Positions 33,481 through 45,151 of a stretch of DNA of 64,000 nt are shown in pieces. Each line of letters starts with the position of its first letter. The first letter of the stretch is position 1. The stretch is taken from NCBI RefSeq assembly GCF_029168945.1, contig NC_083607.1, positions 34,953,257 to 35,017,256 of the forward strand, in the 5' to 3' direction. This DNA is from Cannabis sativa (Eukaryota > Streptophyta > Magnoliopsida > Rosales > Cannabaceae). The notes under the pieces were generated by a model. The model worked only from the letters and a program-made list of their open reading frames with translations. It was not told where the DNA came from and did not search any database. A program made the translations under genes and the position numbers.

Positions 33481-34129
33481 CCCTATGAACCGTTGTACGG
33501 TAGGAAATGTAGATCCCCTATCCACCGGGATGAGACAGGGAGAGGAAATACCTAGGTCCAGAGTCGGTTCGGCGGACCAATGAGGCAATAGAAAAGATAA
33601 AAGCTAGAATGCTTGCCTCACGGAGCGGACGTAAGAGTTACGCGGTCCGAAACGTAGAGATGTTGAGTTCCGAGTAGGGGACCATGTGTTTTTGCGAGTA
33701 TCTCCGATGAAGGGGATTAAACGTTTCGGGAAAAGAGGCAAGTTATGCCCTAGGTTTACAGGACCTTTCGAGATTCTCGAGAAGATAGGTCAAGTGGCAT
33801 ATCGGTTAGCATTGCCTCCAGCCTTATCAGCAGTGCACAACGTATTCCATATCTCAATGTTGAGAAAATACGTTTCAGACCCCTCTCATATACTCAGTTA
33901 TGAGAGTCTTCAGCTTCATCCAGACATGACTTATGAGGAACAGCCAGTGCAGATCCTGGATAGAAAGGATAAAGTCCTTCGGAATAAGACCATAGCATTG
34001 GTCAAGGTTCTCTGGAGAAACAGTAAGGTGGAAGAAGCCACCTGGGAGCTAGAGACAGATATGAGAGCTCAATATCCAGAGTTATTCAGGTTAGATTTCG
34101 GGGACGAAATCCTTTTAAGGGGGGGATAG
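33481..34129 (+). pseudogene. pol: Integrase C-terminus and chromodomain-like tail, element D
   Basis: The segment at 33481-33685 is frame-broken (YEPLYGRKCRSPIH-type sequence is readable in C). The frame at 33686-34129 encodes the GPF-type motif (RFTGPFEILEKIGQVAYRL), VHNVFHISMLRKYV and a chromodomain-like end (QILDRKDKVLRNKTIALVK, VLWRNSKVEEATWELE). Tails of this type mark plant chromoviruses such as Tekay/Del and are known to bind modified chromatin. Confidence 0.85.
34117..34126 (+). other. Polypurine tract, element D
   Basis: AAGGGGGGGA lies four bases before the 3' LTR at 34131. Confidence 0.8.
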
Positions 34130-34130
34130 T

Positions 34131-36450
34131 TGTAAAGCCCGCTTAGTTAATTTGGAAATTAGCAGTTGTTTATGTTTAATTATGAAATTATTTATAGCTA
34201 TTTAAATAATTTATTACTGTTATTTATGGAATTCAGAAATGCATGATTATGTCATCAGTAGTTTTTATATTTTGCATTTCCGGTGTCCGGTATTTTGGAA
34301 CTCGGCGTTTGGCTCAGTAGAAATCACAACTTAGTATGTTAGTAATTTGGGGACGGGTTTTAGACATTGGGAATGTCGGGAATGGCCGGGAATTTAGAAT
34401 GTCCCAAAAATACCCCTTTAGTATGATTTTCATGATTTTATGGTGGAGGGGCAAAATGGTCTTTTTGCCCCATTAGTGTTTTGTCTTTTGTGGTTTTATG
34501 AAATGGAAAAATAAATGTTTATTTTATTATTACTTTGCTGAAATATGTGATAAATGCTTTATAACTCCTTTTCCCTTAAATTCCACACTTAGTCAAAAAT
34601 TAGAAAGAAATTTCAAAACTCACACACAAAGCTCACTCTCTCTTCTCTCTATTTCGGCTGAGGCTTTTGGGTGCATGAAGCTGTTTTCCCTCTTTGATTT
34701 CCAAGCAATTCTCATCCTAATCTAAGCATCTTTCCAAGCTAGGTTAGCTCTCTTGATTTCTTCCTTAAATTTATGAAAAAAAAATGATGAAAAAGGTTGA
34801 GTAAATGCTTGTTAATTTGAAGTTCTTGCTGCTGTGATTTGTTGTTGTTTTCTAAAGTTTATCTTGCTATTTTTAAGTAATTTAGAGCTAGTGTATGCAT
34901 GTTGATTACTTGGATTTATGTTTTGGAAGTTTTTAGTTCAAGAGCTTGAATTTTGAAAATGTATGTGAATCTGTAAATTACTGGCTGTGGTTAATCATTT
35001 TCATTTTCAGAGGCTTAGTTATGCATATTTATGTAGGTTTGATCTAGCTTGATTGCATGTTAGTGGATTTTAATCAAGTTTGAGTTTTGGAACTCAAAGC
35101 TTGGTCTTTAATGGCATTTTGTGATTCTGTGAGTTCTGGGTGAATTTGTTGCCTTTGAATGGTTATTTGGGGCATATAGATCAGGTCTGGAAGGTCTTGC
35201 ATGATTTGGGTTAGATTTGATCGAGTTATGAATTTTTGTAAAATTCCCGCGAGGAACCGGAATTCCGGTTGTGCAACCGGAATTCCGGATGGGTGTCCAG
35301 TAATTCCCAGAACCGGAATTCCGGTTGGGCAACCGGTCTACCGGTTGGGGAATTTTTCCGAACCCTAGTTTTCCTCGTTTTTATGTTTTTAGGGGTATTG
35401 CCATGCTTTTTATCGATAGGGAAACTTTTAGTTCCTAGTTTTAGTCCCCGGGAAGTGATTTAGCGTGTCACTTATAGCGTTGTGATTTTTATGGTTTAGG
35501 AGCCAGTAATCCGCCGCTCAGCTTCAGTTCCAGTCAGGTTGACCGGCACACCTGAAATCGGAATCCAAGTAAGATTAGTATAACAGTATGCATATGTAGA
35601 TTACATGTTTAGCGAGCATGTAGGAAGCCTATTAGATTACATTAGTTGTATGTTGGCTTCGAACCATCCAACCCTGACACGTCGGTACAGGCTGGAGTAT
35701 GACCAGCAGCCGGAGTATGACCGGTTTGACCGATCAGGCTGACACTTGGTTGGTGGTTCCGTGCTATTGACGTATCCCGTCTGCAGACAGCCGGAGTATG
35801 ACCAAGCGGCGGAGTATGACCGGTTCGACCGATCAGGAGGATATAGTAACACGTCGGTACAGGCTGGAGTATGACCAGCAGCCGGAGTATGACCGGTTCG
35901 ACCGATCAGGTTGTTACGTGTCAATAGTACCGTCCCTATGAACGTTCAGAACTCAGTACCATGTTGGATATGGCAGTAGTGGCTCAGTACCATGTTGGAC
36001 ATGGCAGTAGCGGGACTCAGTATCGTGTTGGACACGGCAGTTAGTTATGTATGATATTATTATGCTTTTCAAACTGAGTCTGTCGACTCACAGTTTATGT
36101 TCATGTGTAGGTAAAGGCAAGGCTATAGCTGATGGACCGTGAGCGAGCTTATGAGATTGTACATGTCGGGGCGGTTAGGCCTGGAGCGTACGATCCTCGG
36201 GACAGCAAGGTTGAGTTTTTGTAACTGGTCGTTAGACGACTTTATTTTGATGTAAAAGTTAGACAGTTAAAATGTTTGTAAATGATTTTATAAATCGGGA
36301 TCCCGAGACTTTTATAATATGGTTTATAAGTTTAATTAAAAAGCAAAATTTTAATTAATCACGTTTTTCCATAAACCTCGTTGATTAGCAACGAGCTGCA
36401 CAGTACGTTTAAAAATCACGTAATACGCCTAAGATAGTTAGGGTGTTACA
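34131..36450 (+). repeat. 3' LTR of Gypsy element D
   Basis: The 2320-base LTR has a TATA equivalent at 34558-34564. The palindrome array is intact: 35255-35270, 35277-35288, 35311-35326 and 35331-35346. Three 59-base-type repeats begin near 35680; the second is disturbed at 35780-35815. Three TTGGA hairpins follow. It ends GTGTTACA. Confidence 0.93.
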
Positions 36451-36455
36451 TATCT
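36451..36455. repeat. Right TSD of element D (TATCT)
   Basis: It is identical to 26832-26836, and inverted leader sequence of E resumes immediately. Confidence 0.92.
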
Positions 36456-39400
36456 TATGAGCTTCTACCATTGTTTCATATTTTGCAAGTCAAATACAAG
36501 CGCCACCATTAGGGTGATCCATACCATATAAAACACTTACAAAGCTACTTATCTTTCGAGATTAAACGGTGCGAACTTGCTAATGAACGTTCCTCCATTA
36601 GGGAGGATTACTCACTAAAACAAACGCTATGTAAAACCAACAATGGAGATCGAATATCTTAATAATAATAAAGCTCATTCCTTAAAATGTATTTTCTTTA
36701 TTATTATAATAAAATATATTCATTAAATATCGAATTTAGAATTAAAATTCTAAATTAGAATTTAATTTAATATTTATAAAATTATACTTAGATGGTGATT
36801 GAAATAAATTGAATTTTTTCCATCATAGTAGTAATTTTGATATATAAATATTAAGAAAATTATTTAAGTGGTATTAATTTAAATTAATTTGCAACTCAAA
36901 TAAATTTTCATGAGAATATATTTATTGTATTTTGAAAAGGAAAGTATAAAAACTTATTTTCGAAATACTTAAATAATAATTACTTAAAAAAAATACTTCA
37001 AGCAAAAAATATCACCTATCTAGATTTTCCTTTGACTAATTAATTTAAATTCTAATAATATACTTTAATTCATTTATTTTAAATTAATCAATAAATGAAA
37101 AAATCGTTGATTTAAGTTGGTCCAAGAATTAATTAAAATAAATAATTAATTTACAACTTAATTTATTTTTCAAGATAAATTCAAAAACATCTAGCATAAT
37201 TAAATGCAATTCGAAAATGATTAATAAAATAAAGAAATACATAGTTTGAAAATTATTTAAATTTAAGTTGAAAAAATAAATTTCAACAAAAAAAATAATT
37301 TTCTATTTAATTAAGTGTCATGAAAAAAGAAATATTTAAGTATCATGATGAGAATCAACTTAGATATTTAATTTTTAATTTAATTAAATGTATTAAATTC
37401 AAGAAATAAATAATTAAGTGTAGAGAAGGCTTAATTATTAATCTCTAGTTTAATACTAGGAAAAATATACTTAAATTAAATTGTACCAAAATTAATTATT
37501 TAAATAATTAATTTCACAATGTATAATATTTTCCTATTTAATATTAGAAATAATAAGTAGTCTAGAAATAACTATCTAGAAAATATCTTATTTCACTAAG
37601 TATCTTTTCAACAAAAATTTGAAAAATATCTAATTTAAGTTGCAATAGAAAAAATCTAAAACTTAAATATTTTCAAATTTAAATTTAATTAAATATCAAA
37701 AATTAAGTTGTAACCACTTAATTTGAAAAATATTCCATTTTAAGTTTAAAACTAACTTAAAAAAATATCTTAAGAATATTTAATAACTAATGCCTAGAAT
37801 TCCTCAACTTAATTTTAAATTTAAATAAAATATTCAAATTTAAGTTAGATATGAAAAATCAGTTAAAATAACTGATTTATAACTTAAATAGGAATATTTA
37901 ATTAAATAAGCTCCAAAAAGAATTTAGTTAGTTAAAATTCTTTATTTAATTAAATACAAGAAAAATACAAATAGTTTGTCTAGAAATAATATCTAAAACT
38001 AAGAGTGTTTTTCTTAAAATTAACTTTAAAATATTAAAATGAAAATAAATTTCATATATTTTAAAAGTTAATTATGTTGCTAATCAATTTTATTAGGTTA
38101 AACTAATTTAATTAACCTAGCACAGTTATTCAAATTAGGCAAATGGGCCTTCACAATTGGGGTAGTTCATGTGAGGGGGAGCTGGGTTCAGTATGTCGTA
38201 CCCACTTCTAATGGCCCCCAACTCTCACACAAGGCCCAAAAGAGAGGAATTTAACCTTAAAATAAATAGCTGTTATTAATTGAATATGTCCAAAAACTAG
38301 ATGGACCTAAATAAAATCTATCATGGTGTGACATTTTATTTAGCAACAACCTATATGCATCTATATAATAAAATAAATATATAGGCTCACACAGGCACAC
38401 ATTTGGATGGATCCTATCATGTTGCTAGGTCATACACAGATGAAAGAAGATTGTAAAATTTACCTGTTACAAATTATTTACTTGACCAATTGAACCATGG
38501 GTTAAAATCAGATCATTGGATCTGTCAACAAGTTAACCGTGGCTATTTGCAATCAAGCAATAATAGGTTTTATAAAACTTACAAACAAGCTAAAACACGT
38601 ACTCCTGCAACAAGGTTAGCTGGATAGTTGGATGTAGGATTTATTTAATTTTAAATAATTAAATTTTGAAAAATAATTAAAAAAAATATTTATTTACGAA
38701 TTAAAAAAATAAGTAATAAAAAAATATATATTTTTGAAATTAATAAAATAATATTTAAAATTAAACCTACAATTTTGAAAATTAGGTTTCAACTAACCTA
38801 AATATTATTTCAAAATTTGTTAACTACTTTTAAAATATTAATGTTATTTTATAAATTAAATATTCAATAAAAATTATAAAAAAAAAAAGATAAATAAAAA
38901 TCTTTTTCAGATTTTATGATTTAATTTAAATAAATAAAATAACAAAATTTAAAAGTTATCAAAATATCTTATTTCTATTCAAAATACCATGATTATAGTT
39001 ATCTTATTTTAAATTTAAATAAGGTCAAATTATTTAAGAAAAAAAATTTAATTTAAAAATTTAATATCTGACCATAAATTTAAAAATAAGATAAGATATA
39101 ATCAAATTTAAAAATAAGATAAAAAATCAAGCAAAAAAAAATAGATATTTACTTGTTTTCAAATTCAAATTACACTAATATCATGAATTAATTTTAAAAA
39201 AACTAAATTAATTTAATTATGATATTTAGAATTGAAATAGGAATAGTAAATATCTAAATACAAAACTACACAAAAAAATTGGAAGTTAAATCCATAAAAT
39301 AGCATGAAAAATCGAAGAAAAACAAAAAAAATGTGAGTTGTACGGACAGTATGCTGTGCATACTGCCCCCGCGCGCGCAGGGAGGTGCACTGCCGAGAAA

Positions 39401-39807
39401 CCTCGGCGCAGGGGTGAAGCTGCAGCATATCCGCACGCGGAGAGGGGGTTTCAGACACCCCTGCGCGTGTTGCTCGGACAAAACCTTGTCCGAACACGCC
39501 TATGACCGAGGATTACTTGGTTCCGCGCCCGCGTGGGTGAGTGCTTCATCCAGATATTTTTCGAAACTTCAAAAAATCATAACTAATTCAAATTAAATCG
39601 AAATTGAGTTCTGTAAAAAAGTAACTTGCTTAATTTTTTCTATACTATCCAACAAAAATAATTCCAGAAACAGAATTTCGATTATTTTTCACGAAAATTC
39701 ACAAACATCTATCAATCATCATATAACACACAACACAACATGAAACCATCCAAAACACAAACAATCATTTTAAAGTCCAAATTTCTTGAAAGCAAATCAA
39801 TTACCAT
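36456..39807 (-). other. Non-coding leader of element E
   Basis: It is the reverse complement of the shared Copia leader. The hairpins with CTAAT loops read inverted at 36504-36516 and 36592-36606. The middle is very AT-rich with no long frame. A GC-rich block at about 39340-39545 stands out. Confidence 0.75.
39340..39545 (-). other. GC-rich hairpin block in the leader of E
   Basis: About 200 GC-rich bases interrupt an AT-rich leader. Perfect hairpins: CAGTATGC-TGT-GCATACTG (39347-39365), GCCGAG-AAAC-CTCGGC (39392-39407), and a 14-pair stem with a 3-base bulge and AACC loop (39465-39499). F has a related block at about 43300-43505. B, G and H have only a short stretch here. Minus-strand frames over the block are not conserved. 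Confidence 0.7.
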
Positions 39808-39820
39808 GGCTCTGAGGCCA
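39808..39820 (-). other. Primer binding site of element E (variant)
   Basis: Inverted TGGCCTCAGAGCC lies two bases from the LTR, the same as in B and H. Confidence 0.75.
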
Positions 39821-39822
39821 GT

Positions 39823-40162
39823 TGTAGGAATTTATTTTACCAGGAACTTAGATCTACTCACAAGTATGTTGTTTAACACCCTAAATATGAACTTTCTAAA
39901 ACGATAAATAAACACATATAAAGTTAAGAAAACCTTACATTGGTTGCAGCGGAATAATGTCTCCTTCCACTCAGATCTCTCACCCTTGTATCCTTTCTGT
40001 CGCAGAGTATTATCAAGATCTGAGCCCGAATGTCCTTCTCTTTGTGTGTGATCCTTCACAGTCTTCCAATCTATGATTGAGGTACCACTTGTTGTGTGTG
40101 GGCACTACTCTATCACTTAGGGTTTCGAAATTTAGAAGAGAAAAAGAGAGAGAGGCTTGGTT

Positions 40163-40224
<62 letters not shown>

Positions 40225-41710
40225 TATGAAAACTTGTTATTTGACAGAGCCATCACTTTCTATTTATAGACAACTACTAGGTTTAGGTTAGTAATTATTT
40301 GCAATTAAAATAATAAAAACATTAATTGGAAAATCTTGCTTAAGTGGCCGGCCAAGGTGTGTAATGGGCCTCACTTGGTATTTGCAGTTTTCACAATTTT
40401 TATTTCTATTTTCTCAAAAACGCCAATTTTTCAATTCTAACCTTTTAAATGCCAAAACTAATTATTTAATAACTAAAATAGATTATTAAATAATATTGTC
40501 ATTTAATTTAATTATTAATTAGACATATAAAGTCTATTAATTAATAAATAAACCTAGAATCTCTTTTCTTTACAATTTCACCCCTTCTTAGTGAAAATTC
40601 ACAAATTAGACATAGTCTAACTTTAGAATTATAATTGATTAATCACAAATCAATTATTGAGTCTTACAAGCAGTATGGTCTCAACTAGAATGGGGACCAC
40701 AGATCTATATGCTGAGCTTCTAATAAGTGAACCGAATTTACTAAGTAAATCCCTACTTATTAATTCCTCGTTGAATCAACTCTTAGAACTTAGAATTGCA
40801 CTCTCACACTTATATAGAGCATATTATATGTTCCACGATATAGATATGATATCTCATTTAACCGTTGTTATAATCTTATTGTGATCAAAGATCCTCTATA
40901 TAGATGATTTACATCGAGATGGGATAATTTTACTGTTCTCACCCCTCAACATATTTTGCCCCTTAAAATACTTAGCTACCTGTAAATGATGTTTAGTGAT
41001 CTAAGAATTAGTCACTTAAACAAGAGCTCATCCATTTACTTCTATTTAGCTAAGCTCGAAGGGAATCATCACTTGACTTCTATACACCAGTAGAAGCTAT
41101 AGATTCCATATTTATGTTCAGCACTCCCACTCAATCATACTATCATGTTCCCAAAATATACGTATCATTCTGACCCAAAAGTAGGCTTAACTAATAAATC
41201 AAAGAACATGAATAGTACTCCTGAAATGAGCCTAAGCCTATGAGGATTTAGATTCTTTTAATCTTAAGATCAACTACTGATATTGACTTGGAAAGATATG
41301 ACGGTAACTTTATAATATCTTAACTAAGTTGCAATATCGGTCTAGTCCAATGTATACTCCATACATTCGAAACTAGTATACTTTACCAATGTCCTAGAAA
41401 GAACATAACACTTACTCTAAGTGTAAGTACACATCATCGCTGATTATCACATCAGTGTAAATCCAAAACACTGATGAAACAGGGACTTAGTCTTTTGAAT
41501 CATATAATCACAATCACATTCCACTGTGTTGACGCTACTGTAATTGTGAATAAACATATGATCTGGACTTAACTGATTTTGTGTGTAAATGTAATAAACA
41601 TATTAAACCATTAGCATGTAAAATTCATGCAAACATAAATCACTTCAAATTTCTTATATTGATAACTAATCAGATTGTAAAGGGTTTTATTTAGGGCATA
41701 AAACCCAACA
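39823..41710 (-). repeat. 5' LTR of element E
   Basis: The 1888-base LTR reads TGTTGGG...CCTACA on the minus strand. It has GGCCGGCC at 40346-40353, TATA box (inverted TATTTATA) at 40261-40268 and a long GA repeat at 40170-40218. The donor-like AATGTAAGG is conserved near the PBS end. Confidence 0.9.
40170..40218. repeat. GA microsatellite in the LTR of E
   Basis: About 24 AG units. Other copies have only short CT runs at this place, just downstream of the TATA box in the predicted 5' leader, so this is a local expansion. Confidence 0.9.
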
Positions 41711-41715
41711 GTAAC
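41711..41715. repeat. Half of the TSD of element E (GTAAC, predicted)
   Basis: It follows the last LTR base of E. The homologous leader reads GTTGTAACCACTT, so the left partner outside the window should end GTAAC. Confidence 0.6.
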
Positions 41716-43757
41716 CACCTAGTTTTTGAAAATATTCCATTTTAAGTTTAAAAATAACTTAAAAAATATCTCAAGAATCTTCAATAACAAATTCCTAGAA
41801 TTCCTCAACTTAATTTTAAATTCAAAAAATATTCAAATTTAAGTTTGTAAAGAAAAATCGGTTAAAATTAATTAATTTATAACTTAAATAGGAATATTTA
41901 ATAAATAAGCTTTAGAAAGAATCTAGTTATTTAAAATTCTTTATTTAATTAAATACAAGAAAAATACAAATAGTTTATCTAGAAATAATATATAAAAACT
42001 AAGAGTATTTTTCTTAAAATTAACTTTAAAATATTAAAATGAAAATAAATTTCATATATTTTAAAAGTTAATTATGTTGCTAATCAATTTTATTAGGTTA
42101 AACTAATTTAATTAACCTAGCACAGTTATTCAAATCAGGCAAATGGGCCTTCACAATTGGGGTTGTTCATGTGAGGGAGGGCTGGGTTCAGTATGTCGTA
42201 CCCACTGCTATTGGCCCCCTAACTCTCACACAAGGCCCAAAAGAGAGGAATTTAACCTTAAAATAAATAACTGTTATTAATTGAATAGGTCCAAAAACTA
42301 AATGGACCTAAATAAAATCTATCAGGACATTTTATTTAGCAACAACCTATATGCTTCTATAATAAAATAAACATATAGGCTCACACAGGCACACAGATTT
42401 GGATGGACCCTATCATGTTACTAGGTCTTACACAGATGAAAGAAGAATGTAAAATTTACCTGTTACAAATTATTTACTTGACCTATTGACAATTGAACCA
42501 TGGGTTAAAATCAGATCATTGGATCTGTCAACAAGTTAACCATGGCAATTTATATCAAGCAATAATAGGTTTTATAAAACTTACACATAAGCTAAAACAC
42601 ATACTCCTGCAACAAGTTGAACTAGATAGTTGGATTTAGGATTTATTTAATTTTAAATAATTAAATTTCGAAAAATAATAAATAATTTTAAAAAATATAT
42701 TTTGTCTTCGGATTTTAAATTAAAATAAAATAATATTTAAAATTAAACCTACAATTTTGAAAAATTAGGTTTCAACTAACCTATATATCATTTCAAAAAT
42801 TTGCTAACCACTTTTAAAAATTTCATGTTATTTTATAAGTTAAATATTCAATTAAAAAAGATAAATAAATATCTTTTTCTGATTTAATAATTTAATTTAA
42901 ATAAAAAAAATAACAAAATTTAAAAGTTAGCAAAATATCTTATTTCTATTCAAAATATCATGATTATAGTAATCTTATTTTAAAATTTAAATAAGGTCAA
43001 ATTATTAAAAAAAGTTTAATTTAAAAAATTTAATATCCTAACCTTAAATTTTAAAAATAAGATAAAATAATCAAATTTAAAAATAAGATAAAAAATTAAG
43101 CAAAAAGATAGATTTTTACGTAATTTCAAATTCAAATTACACTAATATCTAAAATTAATTTTGAAAAATCAAATTAATTTATTTCTGATAATGAGATTTA
43201 AAAATTGAAAAGTAAAAATTAAAATACAAAACTACACAAAAAATTGAAGTTAATTCCAAGAAATGGCATGAAAAATCGAAGAAAACGAAAAAAATTGCAA
43301 GTGGTACGGGCAGTATGCAATGCAGATTACATACTGTCCACACGCCCAAGCAGGGGTGCTTGACCGAAGATCCTCGGTGTAGGAGGCTGCATGCAGCCTC
43401 TCCGCGCGCGCAAGGGAGGAATTTCAGACAAAAACCGTGTCTGAGCGCGTGCTGTCCGAGGGTTGCCCCTCATCCGCGCGCGTAGGTGAGTTGCACCATC
43501 CCGATATTTTTCCGATTTTCAAAAATTCATAACTAATTAAAATAAAATCGAAATTGAGTTCTGTAAAAAAGTTAATTGCTTAATTTTTTCCAAACTATCC
43601 AAGTAAAATAATTCTAGAAACAGAATTTCAATTATTTTTCATGAAAATTCACAAACATCAATCAATCATCATATAACACATAGATCAACATGAAACCATC
43701 CAAATCACATACAAATCGTTTTAAGTCCAAATTTCATGCAAGAAAATCAATTAACCT
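41716..43757 (-). other. Non-coding leader of element F
   Basis: AT-rich with no long frame. A GC-rich block at about 43300-43505 holds an 18-base perfect palindrome, GAGGCTGCATGCAGCCTC (43383-43400), and hairpin TCAGACA-loop-TGTCTGA (43424-43444), matching the position of the strong hairpin in E. The AT-rich remainder holds nothing else I can recognise. Confidence 0.7.
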
Positions 43758-43770
43758 GGCTCTGATACCA
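43758..43770 (-). other. Primer binding site of element F
   Basis: Inverted TGGTATCAGAGCC, the standard plant PBS, two bases from the LTR. Confidence 0.85.
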
Positions 43771-43772
43771 GT

Positions 43773-45151
43773 TGTTGGAATTTATTTTACCAGGATCTTA
43801 GATCTACTCACAAGTATGTTGTTAAACATCCTAAATATGAACTTTCTAAAACGATAATTAAACACGTATAAAGTTAAGAAAACCTTACATTTGTTGCAGC
43901 GGAATAATATGTCTCCTTCCACTCAGATCTCTAACCCTTGTATCCTTTCTATCGCAGAGTATTACCAAGATCTGAGCCCGAATGTCCTTCTCTTTGAATG
44001 TGATCCTTCACAGTCTTCCAATCTATGGTTGAGGTACCACTTGCTCTGTGTGGGCACTACTCTATCACTAGAGGGTTCGAAATTTGTGAAGAAGAAAAGA
44101 GAGAGAGGTAAGGTCGACTATTGAAAGAGAAAGAGGAAGGCTCAATTTTTTCTGAAAAGGCAATCTTTAGAAAACTTATTATTTTGACTGAGCCATCACT
44201 TTCTATTTATAGGCAACTACTAGGTTTAGGTTAGTAATTATTTGGCATTAAAATAATGAAAATATTAATTGGAAAAACTCACTCAAGTGGCTGGCCATAG
44301 GTGTTAATGGGCCTCACTTGGATTTTGCAGTTTTCACAATTTTTATTTCTATTTTCTCAAAAATACCAATTTTCCAATTCTAACCATTTAAATGCCAAAA
44401 CTAATTATTTAATAACTAAAATATATTATTAAATAATATTGTCATTTAATGTAATTATTAATTAGACATATAGAGTCTCTTAAATAATAAATAAACCTAG
44501 AATCTCTTTTCTTTACAATTTCACCCCTGCTTAGTGAAAATTCACAAATTAGACATAGTCTAACTTTAGATGATAACTGATTAATCATAAATAAATTATT
44601 GAGTCTTACAACCAGTATGATCTCAACTAGAATGGAGACCATGGATCTATATCCTGAGCTTCCAATAAGTGAACCGAATTTACTAAGTAAATTCCCTACT
44701 TATTAATTCCTTGTTGAATCCACTCTTAGAACTTGGAATTGCACTCTCAGACTTACATAGAGCACTCTATATGTTTAACGATATAGATATGCTATATCAT
44801 TTAACCATTGTCATAATCTTAATCTGATCAAAGATCCTCTATATAGATGATTTACATCGAGATGGGATAAATTTACCGTTTTCACCCCTCAATGTATTTG
44901 GCCCCTTAAAACACTTAGCTACCTGTAAATGATGTTTTAGTGATCTAAGAAATAGTCACTGAAACAAGAGCTCATCCATTTACTTCTATTTAGCTAAGCT
45001 CGAAGGGAATCATCACTTGACTTCTATACACCAGTAGAAGCTATAGATTCCATATTTATGTTCAGCACTCCCACTCAATCATACTATCATGTTCCCAAAA
45101 TATACGGATCACCCTGACTCAAAAGTAGGCTTAACTAATAAATCAAAGAAC
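43773..45151 (-). repeat. 5' LTR of element F, partial
   Basis: It starts inverted ...TTCCAACA at 43773 and is cut at 45151 by G. The TATA box lies at 44204-44211. The palindrome is mutated to GGCTGGCC (44289-44296). AGAAC at 45147-45151 is the left TSD of G. Confidence 0.85.
45147..45151. repeat. Left TSD of element G (AGAAC, partner outside)
   Basis: The uncut homologous LTR of E reads CAAAGAACATGAATAG, so AGAACATGAATAG is expected right after G. Confidence 0.7.

Larger units (their letters stand above)
26837..36450 (+). mobile_element. Element D: Gypsy (chromovirus, Tekay/Del-like) retrotransposon, nearly complete
   Basis: The 9614-base element has LTRs of 2337 and 2320 bases, a standard PBS, gag-pol, purine tract and TSD TATCT. 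It is better preserved than C, with a 643-codon Gag-protease-RT frame. The LTRs are almost identical outside local patches, so insertion is recent. Most breaks in pol sit in the same kind of patch (CAG/CTG replaced by CGG/CCG with small gaps), so the true copy may be less damaged than this sequence shows. Confidence 0.93.
26612..41710 (-). mobile_element. Element E: minus-strand Copia-type element, interrupted by A and D
   Basis: Visible parts are the inverted leader (26612-26836 and 36456-39807), PBS variant (39808-39820) and the 5' LTR (39823-41710). Its gag, pol and other LTR lie left of the window beyond A. The leader is cut at one site by A and at another by Gypsy element D, which has TSD TATCT. 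To the right, E abuts element F, with GTAAC as the predicted TSD half. Confidence 0.85.
41711..45151 (-). mobile_element. Element F: minus-strand Copia-type element, oldest visible layer
   Basis: Visible parts are inverted leader (41711-43757), a standard PBS (43758-43770) and part of the 5' LTR (43773-45151). The LTR is cut by element G, so its remainder should follow G beyond 64000. Its gag and pol lie beyond E, left of the window. Confidence 0.82.

Noticed and set aside
39213..39497. 94-codon minus-strand frame over the GC-rich block of E
   Set aside because: Not conserved in the F block. The stem structures explain the sequence better.
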